DNA of 64,000 nucleotides from an uncultured Oscillospiraceae bacterium (GCA_950097245.1 CATNCS010000002.1:1-64000), one strand, 5' to 3'. Positions 18,135-27,389 are shown, numbered from the stretch's first letter. The notes: generated from the sequence alone by a model not told the origin. A program made the numbers and translations.

Positions 18135-19785
18135 ATGGAATTTTTTTGTTACGCCTATGGCCGTCTGTCCAAGGAGGACCTGGACAAAAAGGCGGAAAGC
18201 GACAGCATCAAGAATCAGCGCGACCTGATCCACGCCTACATCGACCGTGACCCGGAGCTGCACCTGGTCATGGAGGGCTACGACGATGGCTACACCGGCA
18301 CCAGCTTTGACCGGCCCCACGTCCGGGAGATGCTGGAGGCGGTGAAGTCCGACAAAGTCAACTGCGTGGTGGTCAAGGACCTGTCCCGGTTTGGACGGGA
18401 GTACATCGAGTCGGGCCAGTACATCGAAAAGCTGTCAGTACATCGAAAAGCTGTTCCCGGCCCTGGGAGTGCGTTTTATCGCCATCAATGACAACTACGA
18501 CACCGCCCACCTGGACAGCTCCAGCAGCCTGATGCTGCCCTTCAAAAATTTGATGAACGACAGCTATTGCCGGGACACCTCCATCAAGATCCGCAGCCAC
18601 CTGGATGTGAAGCGGCGGAACGGGGAGTTTATCGGCTCCTTCGCTGTCTATGGCTATGCCAAGGACCCGGAGAACAAAAACCGTTTGGTGGTTGACCCGG
18701 AGGCGGCTGAGACGGTACGGGAGATTTTTGCCCGTCGTATTGCCGGACAAAGCTGTCAGGCCATTTCGGATGATCTGAACGCACTGGGAGTCTTGTCTCC
18801 CATGGAGTACAAGCGGTCTAAGGGGATCAACTTCAAGACCGGCTACCAGGTGCAGAGCAAAGCCAAGTGGAGCGCCCGGGCGGTACTTCGTATTCTGGAA
18901 AACGAGGTCTATCTGGGCATTATGACTCAGGGCAAGCGCACCACTCCCAATTACAAGGTCAGGACGGTGGTCGAGCGCCCGCCTGAAGCCTGAATGCGGG
19001 TGGAGGGGACCCACGAGGCCATTATCAGTCAGGAGGATTTCCGACTTGCGGCCCGTTTGAAGGGCAAGGATACCCGAAAGGCCCCCGGGGCCAGCGTGGT
19101 CTATCCTCTGTCGGGGCTGGTATGCTGCGGGGACTGCAAGAGCAATATGATCCGAAAAACCAGTCTCTATGGCGAAAAGACCTACGGTTATTTTGTCTGC
19201 GCTGCCCACTGGGCGGATAAATCGGTATGCTCCACCCACAGCATCAGCGAGACCAAGCTGGAGCAGGCAGTGCTGGAGGGGATCAACTTTCACATCAAGA
19301 TGGTAGCGGAGCTGCGTGGAGCGCTGGAGGCCATCAGCCGCCGCCCCATGCAGCGGGTGACGCTGGAGCGGATGGACCGCCGGCTGGATACTCTGCGGCA
19401 GGAACTGGCCCGAAAACAGGAAATCAGGGACAATCTCTACCGCCGCTATGCCAGCGGTGAGGTATCCAAGGAGGATTTTTACGATTTCAAGCGCATTTTC
19501 ACCAAGGATTGTGAAGAAGTTGAACAGTCCATTGAGACGCAGCGGCATCAGCTGGATGAAATGCTGGCCAACACCTCCCCGGACAGCCCCTGGATTGAAT
19601 ACTTTCAGCGGTTCGGCCAAATTGACGTGTTGAACCGGGATGTGCTGGTGCGTCTGGTGGAGCGGATTCTGGTCTACGAGGACAGCCGGATTGAGATTGT
19701 GTTCCAATATCAGGCACAGTTTGAGCAGGCCAAGGCCGTGGCCTCCTCCTTTGCGGAGGACGATGAACTTCGGGAGGCGGTGTAG
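18135..19785 (+). pseudogene. Large serine recombinase 1, disrupted
   Basis: ATG 18135 follows CAGGAGG. The catalytic domain (YAYGRLSKED with the active Ser, then KDLSRFGREYIESG) breaks at a perfect 19-bp tandem duplication (18417-18435 and 18436-18454), which shifts the frame by +1. The protein resumes in ORF 18391-18993 (KLFPALGVRFIAINDNYDTA, the recombinase domain) and is then interrupted by an in-frame TGA at 18991-18993, just before MRVEGTHEAIISQEDF. In the third and fourth recombinases this place has Trp (SEW in the fourth), so TGG to TGA is likely. The zinc-ribbon (CCGDCKSNM) and coiled-coil ends are intact. Two independent lesions imply loss of function. Confidence 0.85.
18417..18454 (+). 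repeat. 19-bp tandem duplication that breaks recombinase 1
   Basis: cagtacatcgaaaagctgt occurs twice with no gap (18417-18435, 18436-18454). Removing one copy restores SGQYIEKLFPALGVRF, the sequence expected from the paralogues. Confidence 0.95.
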
Positions 19786-19787
19786 GC

Positions 19788-21285
19788 ATGGCGAGGAAAA
19801 GCCGAAAGGACCAGATCAGGGCTGCAAACAGTGGACAAGCCCTGTCTGAGCAGAGGCAGACTGCGGCTCCCGCTGAGAAAACCTATGCTACCGTGGGTTA
19901 CGCCCGCCTGTCCATCCTGGAAACCAGGGATAGGAAGGACAGCGAGGCCCTGCAAAATCAGAAAGCGCTCATTCGGGAATACATTCAGAGCCAGGGCGAC
20001 TTAACGCTGCTTTCCATCTACGAGGACAACGGCGAGACCGGGACGAATTTCCAGCGGCCCGGGTTCGAGGCCATGATGGAGGCCATCTGTGCTGGAAAAG
20101 CCAACTGCATCGTGGTCAAGGACCTGTCCCGTTTTGGTCGGAATTACATTGAGGCCGGCAACTACCTGGAACACGTATTTCCGGCGATGGGCGTCCGCTT
20201 TATCTCCATCGGGGACGGCTACGACAGCGCCGAAAAAATTGGAGGGCGTCAGCAATGCAGGCATTGTCCGCTGGCTGAACAATTCCGGGATTTTGTCCCC
20301 CTGCTACTACCGGTACCAGAAAGGCATCCTGATCGACCAGCGGTTCGCCCAGCCCAAGCCCTGGAAGGTGGAAACGGTAAAGAATATCCTGCGCAGCCAA
20401 GTCTACCTGGGCCATATGGTACAGGGCCGCCGTCGCTCGGAGTTTTACGCCGGGATACCGGACCGGCTCCTGCCGAAGTCGGAATGGACCATTGTGGAGA
20501 ATACCCATGAGGCCATCATCAGCCAAGCAGACTTTGACGCTGTACAATCCATTTGTGATTTGAAACAGAAAGAATACCACGCCAATCTGGGAAAGTACGA
20601 TCACCTGGGAAAGAGCGAAAATATTCTGAAAGGCCTGGTTTACTGCGGCGACTGCGGCCGGCCTATGGTGCGGTATAAGCAGGTGGTCAAAGGGAAAAAG
20701 GTGTCCTACCATTACATGTGTCCCAACTACGCCGCTATGCTGGAGCGGAGCGGCTGCGCCTACAAATTCCTGCGGGAGGATATCCTGCTGGACGCCCTGT
20801 CCCAGCTGATTGGCAAGGAAATCGAGCAGGCGGTGGATACTGTACGACTGGCCAGACATCTCTCCGCTGGAAAAGAGGGACAAATCACCGCCAGAGCGGC
20901 GGAACTCCGGCGGCTGAATCTGGACCTGGAGCGGGCTGAAAACCGAAAAAAGACGGTTATGCAGGATTTTTTGGCCGGAGAGCTGTCCCGCGATGAATAT
21001 GAGCAGCTGAAGATATGCTGTACCGGAGAGGCCGAGCGGTTGAAAAACCGTATTCTGGCACTCCGGGAGGAGCAGCACTGTCAGTCCGAGACGCTGACCG
21101 GGGATAATCCCTGGCTGAAAACCTTTGGAGGTCTCCAACTCCCTGACCGACTGACCAAGGAGCTGGCCCATGGACTGATCCAGCGTATTACGATTTACGA
21201 GAACGACCGAATTGAAGTGATTTTCAAGTATAGGGATGAGCGGGAGCAGCTGCTCACCGCGATTAACAAGGAGGTAGTAGCATGA
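19788..21285 (+). pseudogene. Large serine recombinase 2, internal deletion
   Basis: Begins with ATG 19788, 2 nt after the end of recombinase 1, with GGGAGGCGGTG upstream. The catalytic domain is intact (VGYARLSILE, KDLSRFGRNYIEAG, GVRFISIGDGYDSAE). At about 20232-20245 the frame changes and the sequence jumps straight to GVSNAGIVRWLNNSGILSP. Compared with recombinase 3, about 80 residues between YDS and the helix ending in LNEDGIPTP are missing, so a deletion of roughly 240 bp that is not a multiple of 3 explains both length and frame. The zinc ribbon (VYCGDCGRPM) and coiled coil follow in ORF 20089-21285. Truncated product would be a catalytic domain only. Confidence 0.8.
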
Positions 21286-22895
21286 CGGCGGCAAAATATA
21301 TCCGACTGTCCTCCGCTGACGAGGACATCAGGATGGGCGATAAAGCAGAAAGCAACAGTGTGGTTAACCAGCGAAAGCTGCTGGACTGTTATCTTGAAAG
21401 CCACCGTGAATTTTCCAACTGCACAATTTTGGAGTTTTTGGACGATGGCCGCAGCGGAACCAACCTGGACCGGCCGGGAATGCGCGCCATGCTGGACGCT
21501 GCCCGCCGGCACGAAATCGACTGCATCATTGTGAAGGACTTTTCCCGCTTTGCCAGGGACTACATTGAGTCCGGCCGTTACCTGGAACAGGTTTTCCCGG
21601 CCCTGGGCATCCGGTTCATCTCTGTCAACGATTGTTACGACAGCTATGATTTTCCCTACGGCACCGCTGGCAATATCAATAACGGTCTATTAAACTTGAT
21701 TAACGAAATGTACAGCCGAGACCTATCCCAGAAATCCAAAGCGGCCAAGCGGCTGTACGCCCAGCGGGGCCAGTGTATATCTGCTTATCCGGTCTATGGT
21801 TATCTCAAATCCCCGGAGGACAAACGGACTTGGATTCCCGATCCGGAGGCGTCCCCGGTGGTACAGCGGATGTTCAACTGGTATGCAGAGGGACTCACCT
21901 CCACGGAAATAGCCAAACGGCTGAATGAGGATGGTATCCCTACGCCAGCCCAGCATAAGAGGGCGCTGGGGTCCAAACGTCAGCCGGAACGCACCGATAA
22001 TTTCTGGCGGGCCACTACGATTGGAAAAATCCTGCGGGACGAGCGGTACACCGGCAAGCTGGTGGCACTGAAAACCACACTGAGCGAACTGGGGAACATC
22101 CACTCAGCCAAGGCAATCGAAAAAGATGATTGGGTCATCGTTCCTGGAGCGTTTGAGGCGATTATCTCTCAGGAAATCTTTGACCAGGTACAAGCAAAGC
22201 TTGAAACGGCCAGGCCCACTCGGAAGCTGGGCCCCATGAAACGGAGACTGTTTTCTCGAAAGCTAAGATGCGGCCACTGCGGCGCGGCGTTGATACGCCA
22301 TGAGATTGCACAGGGCGTCTACTACACCTGCGATGGCAGGGCATGGAACGGAACAGATGACTGCAAAAAAATCCGCCTGTTTGAGACAGACCTGATTCAA
22401 GCGGTTCTGGCCTCCATCCGGTTTCAAGCTCAGTTGGCGAAAAAGACAGAGAAGCGCCTTGACCGAAAGGAAAAACAAATCCAGACGGCACAAAATCGTG
22501 CTCAGTCAGCCCAGCAGCGTATTCAGAAACAAATCGCTCAGCTGGAGACACGGAAAGCGGAGGCCTATCTGAGCTATGATTTGGGCGAGGTATCGCAGAG
22601 CGATTACAAAAACCGCTGCAAAAAGATTGATGCCGCCATTATGGAGCAAAAGCGGCAGCTGGACGCCTTGGAACAGGACAGTGGCAGCATTCTCCCTGAT
22701 ATGGATACTGTCAGCTGTGAGCAGATCAACAGCTTGAAACCGCTCAGTAACTTGCGGACCTTGAATCGGGATATGGTTGAGGTGCTGATTCACTCCATTC
22801 AGATCTACAATGGAAATCGGATTGAAATTGCATGGAATTTTAACGAGGACTATATGAAACTTCTTGCGGAGGAGGATACAGCTATGCGGGTATAA
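21282..22895 (+). CDS. Large serine recombinase 3, intact
   Basis: 537 residues. N-terminal resolvase fold with catalytic Ser in AAKYIRLSSADED and the Arg cluster KDFSRFARDYIESG; recombinase domain from about 170; zinc ribbon LRCGHCGAALIRHE; coiled coil near 395-450; C-terminal tail. This is the full domain set of large serine integrases, which exchange attP and attB strands through a serine-DNA intermediate. Its ATG overlaps the stop of recombinase 2. As the only undamaged member of the trio it may still act, if it does not need its partners. Confidence 0.92.
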   Translation: MTAAKYIRLSSADEDIRMGDKAESNSVVNQRKLLDCYLESHREFSNCTILEFLDDGRSGTNLDRPGMRAMLDAARRHEIDCIIVKDFSRFARDYIESGRYLEQVFPALGIRFISVNDCYDSYDFPYGTAGNINNGLLNLINEMYSRDLSQKSKAAKRLYAQRGQCISAYPVYGYLKSPEDKRTWIPDPEASPVVQRMFNWYAEGLTSTEIAKRLNEDGIPTPAQHKRALGSKRQPERTDNFWRATTIGKILRDERYTGKLVALKTTLSELGNIHSAKAIEKDDWVIVPGAFEAIISQEIFDQVQAKLETARPTRKLGPMKRRLFSRKLRCGHCGAALIRHEIAQGVYYTCDGRAWNGTDDCKKIRLFETDLIQAVLASIRFQAQLAKKTEKRLDRKEKQIQTAQNRAQSAQQRIQKQIAQLETRKAEAYLSYDLGEVSQSDYKNRCKKIDAAIMEQKRQLDALEQDSGSILPDMDTVSCEQINSLKPLSNLRTLNRDMVEVLIHSIQIYNGNRIEIAWNFNEDYMKLLAEEDTAMRV

Positions 22896-22982
22896 CAAAC
22901 AGGCTTGTGGTTGATTTGATCGACAATGTATGTGTGGGGAACGGCTCCTTTCTCCGTTCCCCACACTGCTTAAAATGAGTTG

Positions 22983-23097
22983 CTTTTTGGTTTTTACAGG
23001 ACACCTTCACCCGATAGTGTCCAATAAAAACCAAAAAGGAGATTGTTTTATTTCCTCCGAGAAAAATTTTTATAATTTTTTGGTTTTCCCTTGACAC
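22983..23097. repeat. Three copies of a 22-nt motif (two inverted, one direct)
   Basis: Copy A 22983-23004 and copy B 23017-23038 are inverted around a 12-nt loop. Their arms share 14 perfect pairs (CTTTTTGGTTTTTA / TAAAAACCAAAAAG) plus GGACAC / GTGTCC, with two mismatches. Copy C (23076-23097) is a looser direct repeat of A (TTTTTGGTTTT..TGACAC). Placed right behind recombinase 3, these could be recombinase binding sites; the A/B pair could also be a terminator. Confidence 0.7.
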
Positions 23098-23151
23098 TTT
23101 CTGATGACGGAGTTTCCGGTACACCAAAACGATAGATGATTTTGTAAAAAT

Positions 23152-23190
23152 GCGTCACTCGTCTCAAGTGCAGATGAGTGACGCGTTTCT
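23152..23190 (+). terminator. Hairpin before the 131-aa gene
   Basis: GCGTCACTCGTCT (23152-23164) pairs with AGATGAGTGACGC (23172-23184) with one mismatch and a 7-nt loop, followed by GTTTCT. It could end the recombinase transcript or act as a 5' leader structure of the next gene. Confidence 0.5.
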
Positions 23191-23227
23191 ATAAATCTAT
23201 AAAAAATTTAAAACGGAGGAATATGTT

Positions 23228-23623
23228 ATGACAATTCTTGAATCATGTTTGCGGGTAATTGTTCAAGAACACAGCAAAGACTTTACGGAATCTCTTCTCG
23301 CCAGAGACATTGATGCGGAAAAACAGAACTGGGATCATGCCACCATGGCATACAACGCACAGGCCGGAGCGGAATTTCTTTCGATCTATGCGCAGAAGGA
23401 AGGCCTCCAGTATTTATACGCCATCCTTGACGGGCTCAAGAGAAAAGATTACCTCTCCACAATGGCCTACATCTGCATCACGTCTGAATGCAGTTATCGG
23501 CTGCCGCCCTATTGGATTATTCAGCATGCAGTTGACGAAAAATTGCTGGAGGAATATTGTACTTATCTGGAAGAGATGCTGCCCGCTCATATGGATGTAT
23601 TATCTGATGATGGAAAAATTTAA
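23228..23623 (+). CDS. Hypothetical protein, 131 aa
   Basis: ATG preceded by ACGGAGGAA at good spacing, so translation is likely. The protein is mostly helical and acidic (TILESCLRVIVQEHSKDFTE, ending VLSDDGKI), with no signal peptide, membrane segment or known motif. I do not recognise it. It lies between the recombinase module and the CCA-adding enzyme gene, more AT-rich than the latter, so it is probably element or island cargo. The overlapping 125-aa ORF at 23259 is its shadow. Confidence 0.6.
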   Translation: MTILESCLRVIVQEHSKDFTESLLARDIDAEKQNWDHATMAYNAQAGAEFLSIYAQKEGLQYLYAILDGLKRKDYLSTMAYICITSECSYRLPPYWIIQHAVDEKLLEEYCTYLEEMLPAHMDVLSDDGKI

Positions 23624-23715
23624 GCCCCAAAAGTAGTAATAGATTTATCTTGACTTAACTTCCAAAATTCAATAAGCTGTTGATACAAATATCAAAAGAT
23701 GTGAGGAACAGCAGC

Positions 23716-25077
23716 ATGAGATTTGATATTCCCCCAAAAGCCCAGTATATCCTCCAGGCGCTCACCGGTGCCGGCTATGAGGCCTATCTGGTGGGCGGCT
23801 GTGTCCGGGACTTGCTCAGGGGCGTGGAGCCCCACGACTGGGATATTTGCACCTCCGCCCGCCCGGAGGAGACGGAACGCTGTTTTGTCGGCCACCGAAT
23901 TATCGAAACTGGGCTGAAGCACGGCACTGTCACTGTTTTGGAGGACGGCGAGCCCTACGAGATCACCACCTACCGCACCGAGGGGCCCTACTCCGACAGC
24001 CGCCGGCCGGATTTTGTGGAGTTTGTCTCCAGCCTGGAGACCGATCTGGCCCGGCGGGACTTTACCATGAACGCCATCGCCATGGGGCTGGACGGCAGTC
24101 TGCGAGACCCCTTCGGCGGGGCGACCGACATTCAGGCTGGCCTGATCCGCTGCGTAGGGGAGCCCGCCTGCCGTTTTCAGGAGGACGGCCTGCGGGTCAT
24201 GCGGGCGCTGCGGTTTGCCGCTGTGCTTGGCTATAAAATCGAGGAGAAGACCGCCCGAGCTATTCATGAAAACCGCCACATGCTGGAGCATGTGGCGGCG
24301 GAGCGGATCAATGTGGAGCTGTGTAAGCTGCTGACCGGGGTGAACGTGGGGGAAATCCTCCGCCAATATCCCGATGTGCTGTGCCAGTTCTGGTCTCAGT
24401 TGGGGCCGCTGGTCACTTTGGAGCAGAACAACCCCTGGCACTGCTGGGGCGGCTGGGAACACACCATCCATGCGGTAGAGGCGGCCCCTGCCGATTTGAT
24501 CCTCAGGCTGACCATGCTCCTCCACGACATCGGCAAGCCTGCCTGTAAGTCAACCGATGAAAAGGGTATTGACCACTTCTACGGTCATCCGGCAGTTAGC
24601 GCAAAGCTGGCCGGTGAAATGCTCCGGAGCCTGAAATTTGACAACAAAACACGGGAGCGGGTGGTGACTCTGGTGGAGTACCACGACGTCCAGATCCCGA
24701 ACCGGGAGCGATCTATCCGCAAATGGCTGGGGTGCCTGGGGCCGGAGGCATTTTTTCAGCTCCTGGAGGTCAAACGGGCGGATGGTATGGGACAGGCTTA
24801 TGATCTGGTGAAGGATCGGCTTGCCGAACTGGAGGAAATGAAGGCGAAAGCGGAAGAGATCGTCGCCCAGGGACAGTGCTTCTCTCTGAAGGATTTGGCT
24901 GTGAATGGCCGGGATGTTATCTCCGCTGGCGTCGCCCCGGGTCCGGAGGTAGGTCGGGTGCTGAACGGACTGCTGGAGCAGGTGCTCGGCGGTGAAATCC
25001 CCAATGAGCGGAAGGCCCTGTTAGAGCGGCTGGCCTTCAGCCGGCTCCAACCGCCTCCAGGCCTCAATGGCCGCTAA
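23716..25077 (+). CDS. cca: CCA tRNA nucleotidyltransferase
   Basis: 453 residues from ATG 23716 (GAGGAA upstream; the track start is a TTG). The class II head domain shows the nucleotidyltransferase signature LVGGCVRDLLRG with DWDIC holding the metal-binding Asp pair, then RRDFTMNAIAMG and a neck with EDGLRVMRALRFAA. A C-terminal HD domain (MLLHDIGKP, YHDV) is present. The enzyme adds or repairs the 3' CCA of tRNAs in the cytoplasm. The last 57 nt overlap the 3' end of the convergent recQ gene. Confidence 0.92.
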   Translation: MRFDIPPKAQYILQALTGAGYEAYLVGGCVRDLLRGVEPHDWDICTSARPEETERCFVGHRIIETGLKHGTVTVLEDGEPYEITTYRTEGPYSDSRRPDFVEFVSSLETDLARRDFTMNAIAMGLDGSLRDPFGGATDIQAGLIRCVGEPACRFQEDGLRVMRALRFAAVLGYKIEEKTARAIHENRHMLEHVAAERINVELCKLLTGVNVGEILRQYPDVLCQFWSQLGPLVTLEQNNPWHCWGGWEHTIHAVEAAPADLILRLTMLLHDIGKPACKSTDEKGIDHFYGHPAVSAKLAGEMLRSLKFDNKTRERVVTLVEYHDVQIPNRERSIRKWLGCLGPEAFFQLLEVKRADGMGQAYDLVKDRLAELEEMKAKAEEIVAQGQCFSLKDLAVNGRDVISAGVAPGPEVGRVLNGLLEQVLGGEIPNERKALLERLAFSRLQPPPGLNGR

Positions 25078-26898
25078 AAATTCCTTGCCGTACCGCTTGG
25101 CCTTGACCGCGCCGACGCCGGACACCTCCATAAACTCCTCCGTGGTGCGGGGCTTCCGGGCCGCCATATCGCTCAGGGACGCATTGGAGAAAACAATGTA
25201 GGCTGGCACCCCCTGCGTCAGCGCCAGCCTGGTCCGCAGCTCCCGCAGGACGTCAAACAGGCCCTGATCCGCCGTTTGGGCAGGGGTCTGGGCAGAACTC
25301 TGAGCGCCGGCCTCAGGTTTGACCACTTCCTCCTGCTGCTCCGGCCTGCGGAAGGTATAGCAGACCCGCTCTCCATGGAACAGCACCTGCTTTGCCCGCT
25401 CGGCCGTGCGCAGCACCGGATAGTCCGCGCCGTCCAGGCGCAGATAACCCTGCTCAACCAGGAGATCGATATACGTTCTGATCTGCGTCCGGTCCGTCCC
25501 GCTCATCACGCCGTAGGTGGACAGCTTGTCCAGCCCGAGCTGGAGCACCCGCTGGTCCCTGCTGCCCCGAAGCATCCGGACCGTCACGGCCACCCCCAGG
25601 CCAGAGCGGTATTGCCGCTCCACCCGCGTCACGGCGGAGAGAATTTTCTGGGCTTCTATGGTGATATCCCTCTCCTCTAGCACCCCGGCACAGTTTCCGC
25701 AGCTTTCACAGGATTCCGGCGCCTCCTGGCCAAAATAGCGCAGCAAAAAGGCCCGCAGGCAGCCTGTGGTCTTGCAGTAAGCAACCATCCGGTCCAGCCG
25801 GCCCAGATCCCGCAGCCGCAGCCGCTCCCGTTCCACCTCCGGCAGCTCCTCGTTGTCGGAGCTGTGGTCGATGAGAAATTTGGCGGTGCGCACATCCTGC
25901 GCCGAGAACAACAGCGTACAGCGAGCCACCGATCCGTCCCGCCCGGCGCGGCCCGCCTCCTGGTAGTAGCTCTCCAGGTCCTTGGGCATGTTGTAGTGGA
26001 CCACAAAGCTCACATTGGACTTGTCGATCCCCATGCCGAAGGCGTTGGTGGCCACCATAACCCGGACCCGGTCATACTCAAAATCCTCCTGGCTGTTCCG
26101 ACGCTCCTCCTCGGGCAGACCGGCGTGATAGCGGGCGGCAGATACGCCATGCCCCGCCAGCGTGGCGCACACGGCGTCCACCGTCTTGCGGGTGGCGCAG
26201 TAGACGATGCCGCTCTGCCTTGGGCGGCTGTCAATGAATTTTTCTAGCCAGCCATCCTTGCTTTTCGTCCGGACGACCTCGAAGAAAAGGTTGGGCCGGT
26301 CAAAGCCGGTAGTCAGGCACAGCGGGTCCCGCAGCAGCAGGAGCTGCCGGATGTCCTCCTTGACCTGCTCGGTGGCGGTGGCGGTGAAGGCACCCACCGG
26401 TGGGCGGCGGCGGAGGGACTGAATGAACTCCGCGATTTTCAGATAGCTGGGCCGAAAATCCTGTCCCCATTGGGAGACGCAGTGGGCCTCGTCCACCGCC
26501 AGCAGGGAAATCTCCGTCTCCCGGGCAAACTGAAGAAAATTCGGAGCGGCCAGACGCTCCGGCGCAGCGTAAATCAGCTTATAGTCGCCCCGCCGCGCCC
26601 GGCGGAACACCTCCCGATACTGCTCCTGAGACAAAGTGGAGTTGAGATAGGCGGCGGGAATTCCCGCCTGGGTCAGGGACGCGACCTGGTCCTTCATCAG
26701 AGAGATGAGCGGGGATATCACCAGCGCCGTCCCCGGCAGCAGCAGGGCGGGAAGCTGGTAGCAGACCGACTTGCCCGCCCCCGTGGGCATGACCCCCAGC
26801 ACGTCCCGCCCGGACAGCAGAGCGTCTGCCAATTCTTCCTGTCCGAACCGAAATTCGCTGTGCCCAAAATGCTGCTTCAGCGCCTCATATTTATCCAT
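25021..26898 (-). CDS. recQ: ATP-dependent DNA helicase RecQ
   Basis: 625 residues from ATG 26898 (a GTG at 26910 is possible). Walker A MPTGAGKSVCYQLPALL, DEAH box LLAVDEAHCVSQWGQDFRP, motif III GAFTATAT, and motif VI YYQEAGRAGRDG are all present. A RecQ zinc-binding region (CESCGNCAG), winged helix and a C-terminal HRDC domain (SLSDMAARKPRTTEEFMEVSGVG) follow. A 3'-5' helicase in recombination repair. It converges on cca with a 57-bp overlap. RecQ genes are often near defence systems, but this one could equally be core. Confidence 0.93.
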   Translation of the reverse strand: MDKYEALKQHFGHSEFRFGQEELADALLSGRDVLGVMPTGAGKSVCYQLPALLLPGTALVISPLISLMKDQVASLTQAGIPAAYLNSTLSQEQYREVFRRARRGDYKLIYAAPERLAAPNFLQFARETEISLLAVDEAHCVSQWGQDFRPSYLKIAEFIQSLRRRPPVGAFTATATEQVKEDIRQLLLLRDPLCLTTGFDRPNLFFEVVRTKSKDGWLEKFIDSRPRQSGIVYCATRKTVDAVCATLAGHGVSAARYHAGLPEEERRNSQEDFEYDRVRVMVATNAFGMGIDKSNVSFVVHYNMPKDLESYYQEAGRAGRDGSVARCTLLFSAQDVRTAKFLIDHSSDNEELPEVERERLRLRDLGRLDRMVAYCKTTGCLRAFLLRYFGQEAPESCESCGNCAGVLEERDITIEAQKILSAVTRVERQYRSGLGVAVTVRMLRGSRDQRVLQLGLDKLSTYGVMSGTDRTQIRTYIDLLVEQGYLRLDGADYPVLRTAERAKQVLFHGERVCYTFRRPEQQEEVVKPEAGAQSSAQTPAQTADQGLFDVLRELRTRLALTQGVPAYIVFSNASLSDMAARKPRTTEEFMEVSGVGAVKAKRYGKEFLAAIEAWRRLEPAEGQPL

Positions 26899-27017
26899 AA
26901 GTAGTACCACCTCGCTGCGGCTTTTATAGTGCTATATTTATTCCAGTGTTACAATGAGTTCTTACTCTTTTGCATGTCAATGTATAACGTATAAAGTATA
27001 GAAAATAAGTCCAAAAC

Positions 27018-27064
27018 AACTATGACAGAAGCATGTTTCATCTGCTCCCGTCATAGTTATTTTT
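27018..27064 (+). terminator. Hairpin with T tract in the leader of the dead resolvase-like gene
   Basis: AACTATGAC (27018-27026) pairs with GTCATAGTT (27050-27058) around a 23-nt loop, then ATTTTTA. No plus-strand gene precedes it, so it would end a short leader transcript 30 nt before the 27090 start and could act as an attenuator. Confidence 0.5.
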
Positions 27065-27089
27065 ATAAACTTTACAAGGAGGGGATTCC

Positions 27090-27389
27090 ATGCGGATATG
27101 GGTTTACGGAGACAGTCCGGCACAGATTCAAAGCATGATAGAAAAAACGGTCCGTTCCGATGACACGGTGGCAGGAACCTCAGTCCGTGCAGAGATCAGT
27201 TCCGCATTTCCCCAGAGCGGTTTAACTCCGGCTATATCTGCCGCGATTCGGGGGGAATTTGACCTGCTGCTCATCCCTGCATTCGGATTTTTAGGGGACA
27301 AAATCAAAGCGGATCAAATGATAGGTCTGTTTCAAGGTTATGGTGTCTTGGTCAGGTCCGTTTCCAGCGATGGGATTAACAGTTCCTGA
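27090..27389 (+). CDS. Small resolvase-like protein lacking catalytic arginines
   Basis: 99 residues; ACAAGGAGGGG before the ATG makes translation likely. The second half (GLTPAISAAIRGEFDLLLIPAFGFLGDK) follows the resolvase pattern in which a helix, then FDxxLV, then a loop with RxGR, line up. Here the loop has no Arg, and the N-terminal YGDSPAQIQ shows no proper catalytic context. It therefore looks like a catalytically dead serine-recombinase N-domain without any DNA-binding part. It converges on jetD and overlaps it by 52 bp. Function is unknown; a regulator or inhibitor of recombinases is one possibility. Confidence 0.55.
   Translation: MRIWVYGDSPAQIQSMIEKTVRSDDTVAGTSVRAEISSAFPQSGLTPAISAAIRGEFDLLLIPAFGFLGDKIKADQMIGLFQGYGVLVRSVSSDGINSS

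Larger units (their letters stand above)
15780..23200. mobile_element. Remnant of an integrative element with a triple serine recombinase module
   Basis: Includes an orphan response regulator, a structured non-coding block, a sigma-like protein and a small conserved protein, both of types I associate with Tn1549-like conjugative elements of Clostridia, then three tandem large serine recombinases. No conjugation, relaxase or cargo genes are present, and two of the recombinases are broken, so it looks like a decayed element. The boundaries are estimates; no flanking direct repeat was identified. Confidence 0.45.
22896..23227. other. Repeat-rich region downstream of the recombinases
   Basis: About 330 bp without a gene, AT-rich. 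Contains the 22-nt repeat triad (22983-23097) and a separate hairpin (23152-23184). A candidate end or attachment region of the element. Confidence 0.5.
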
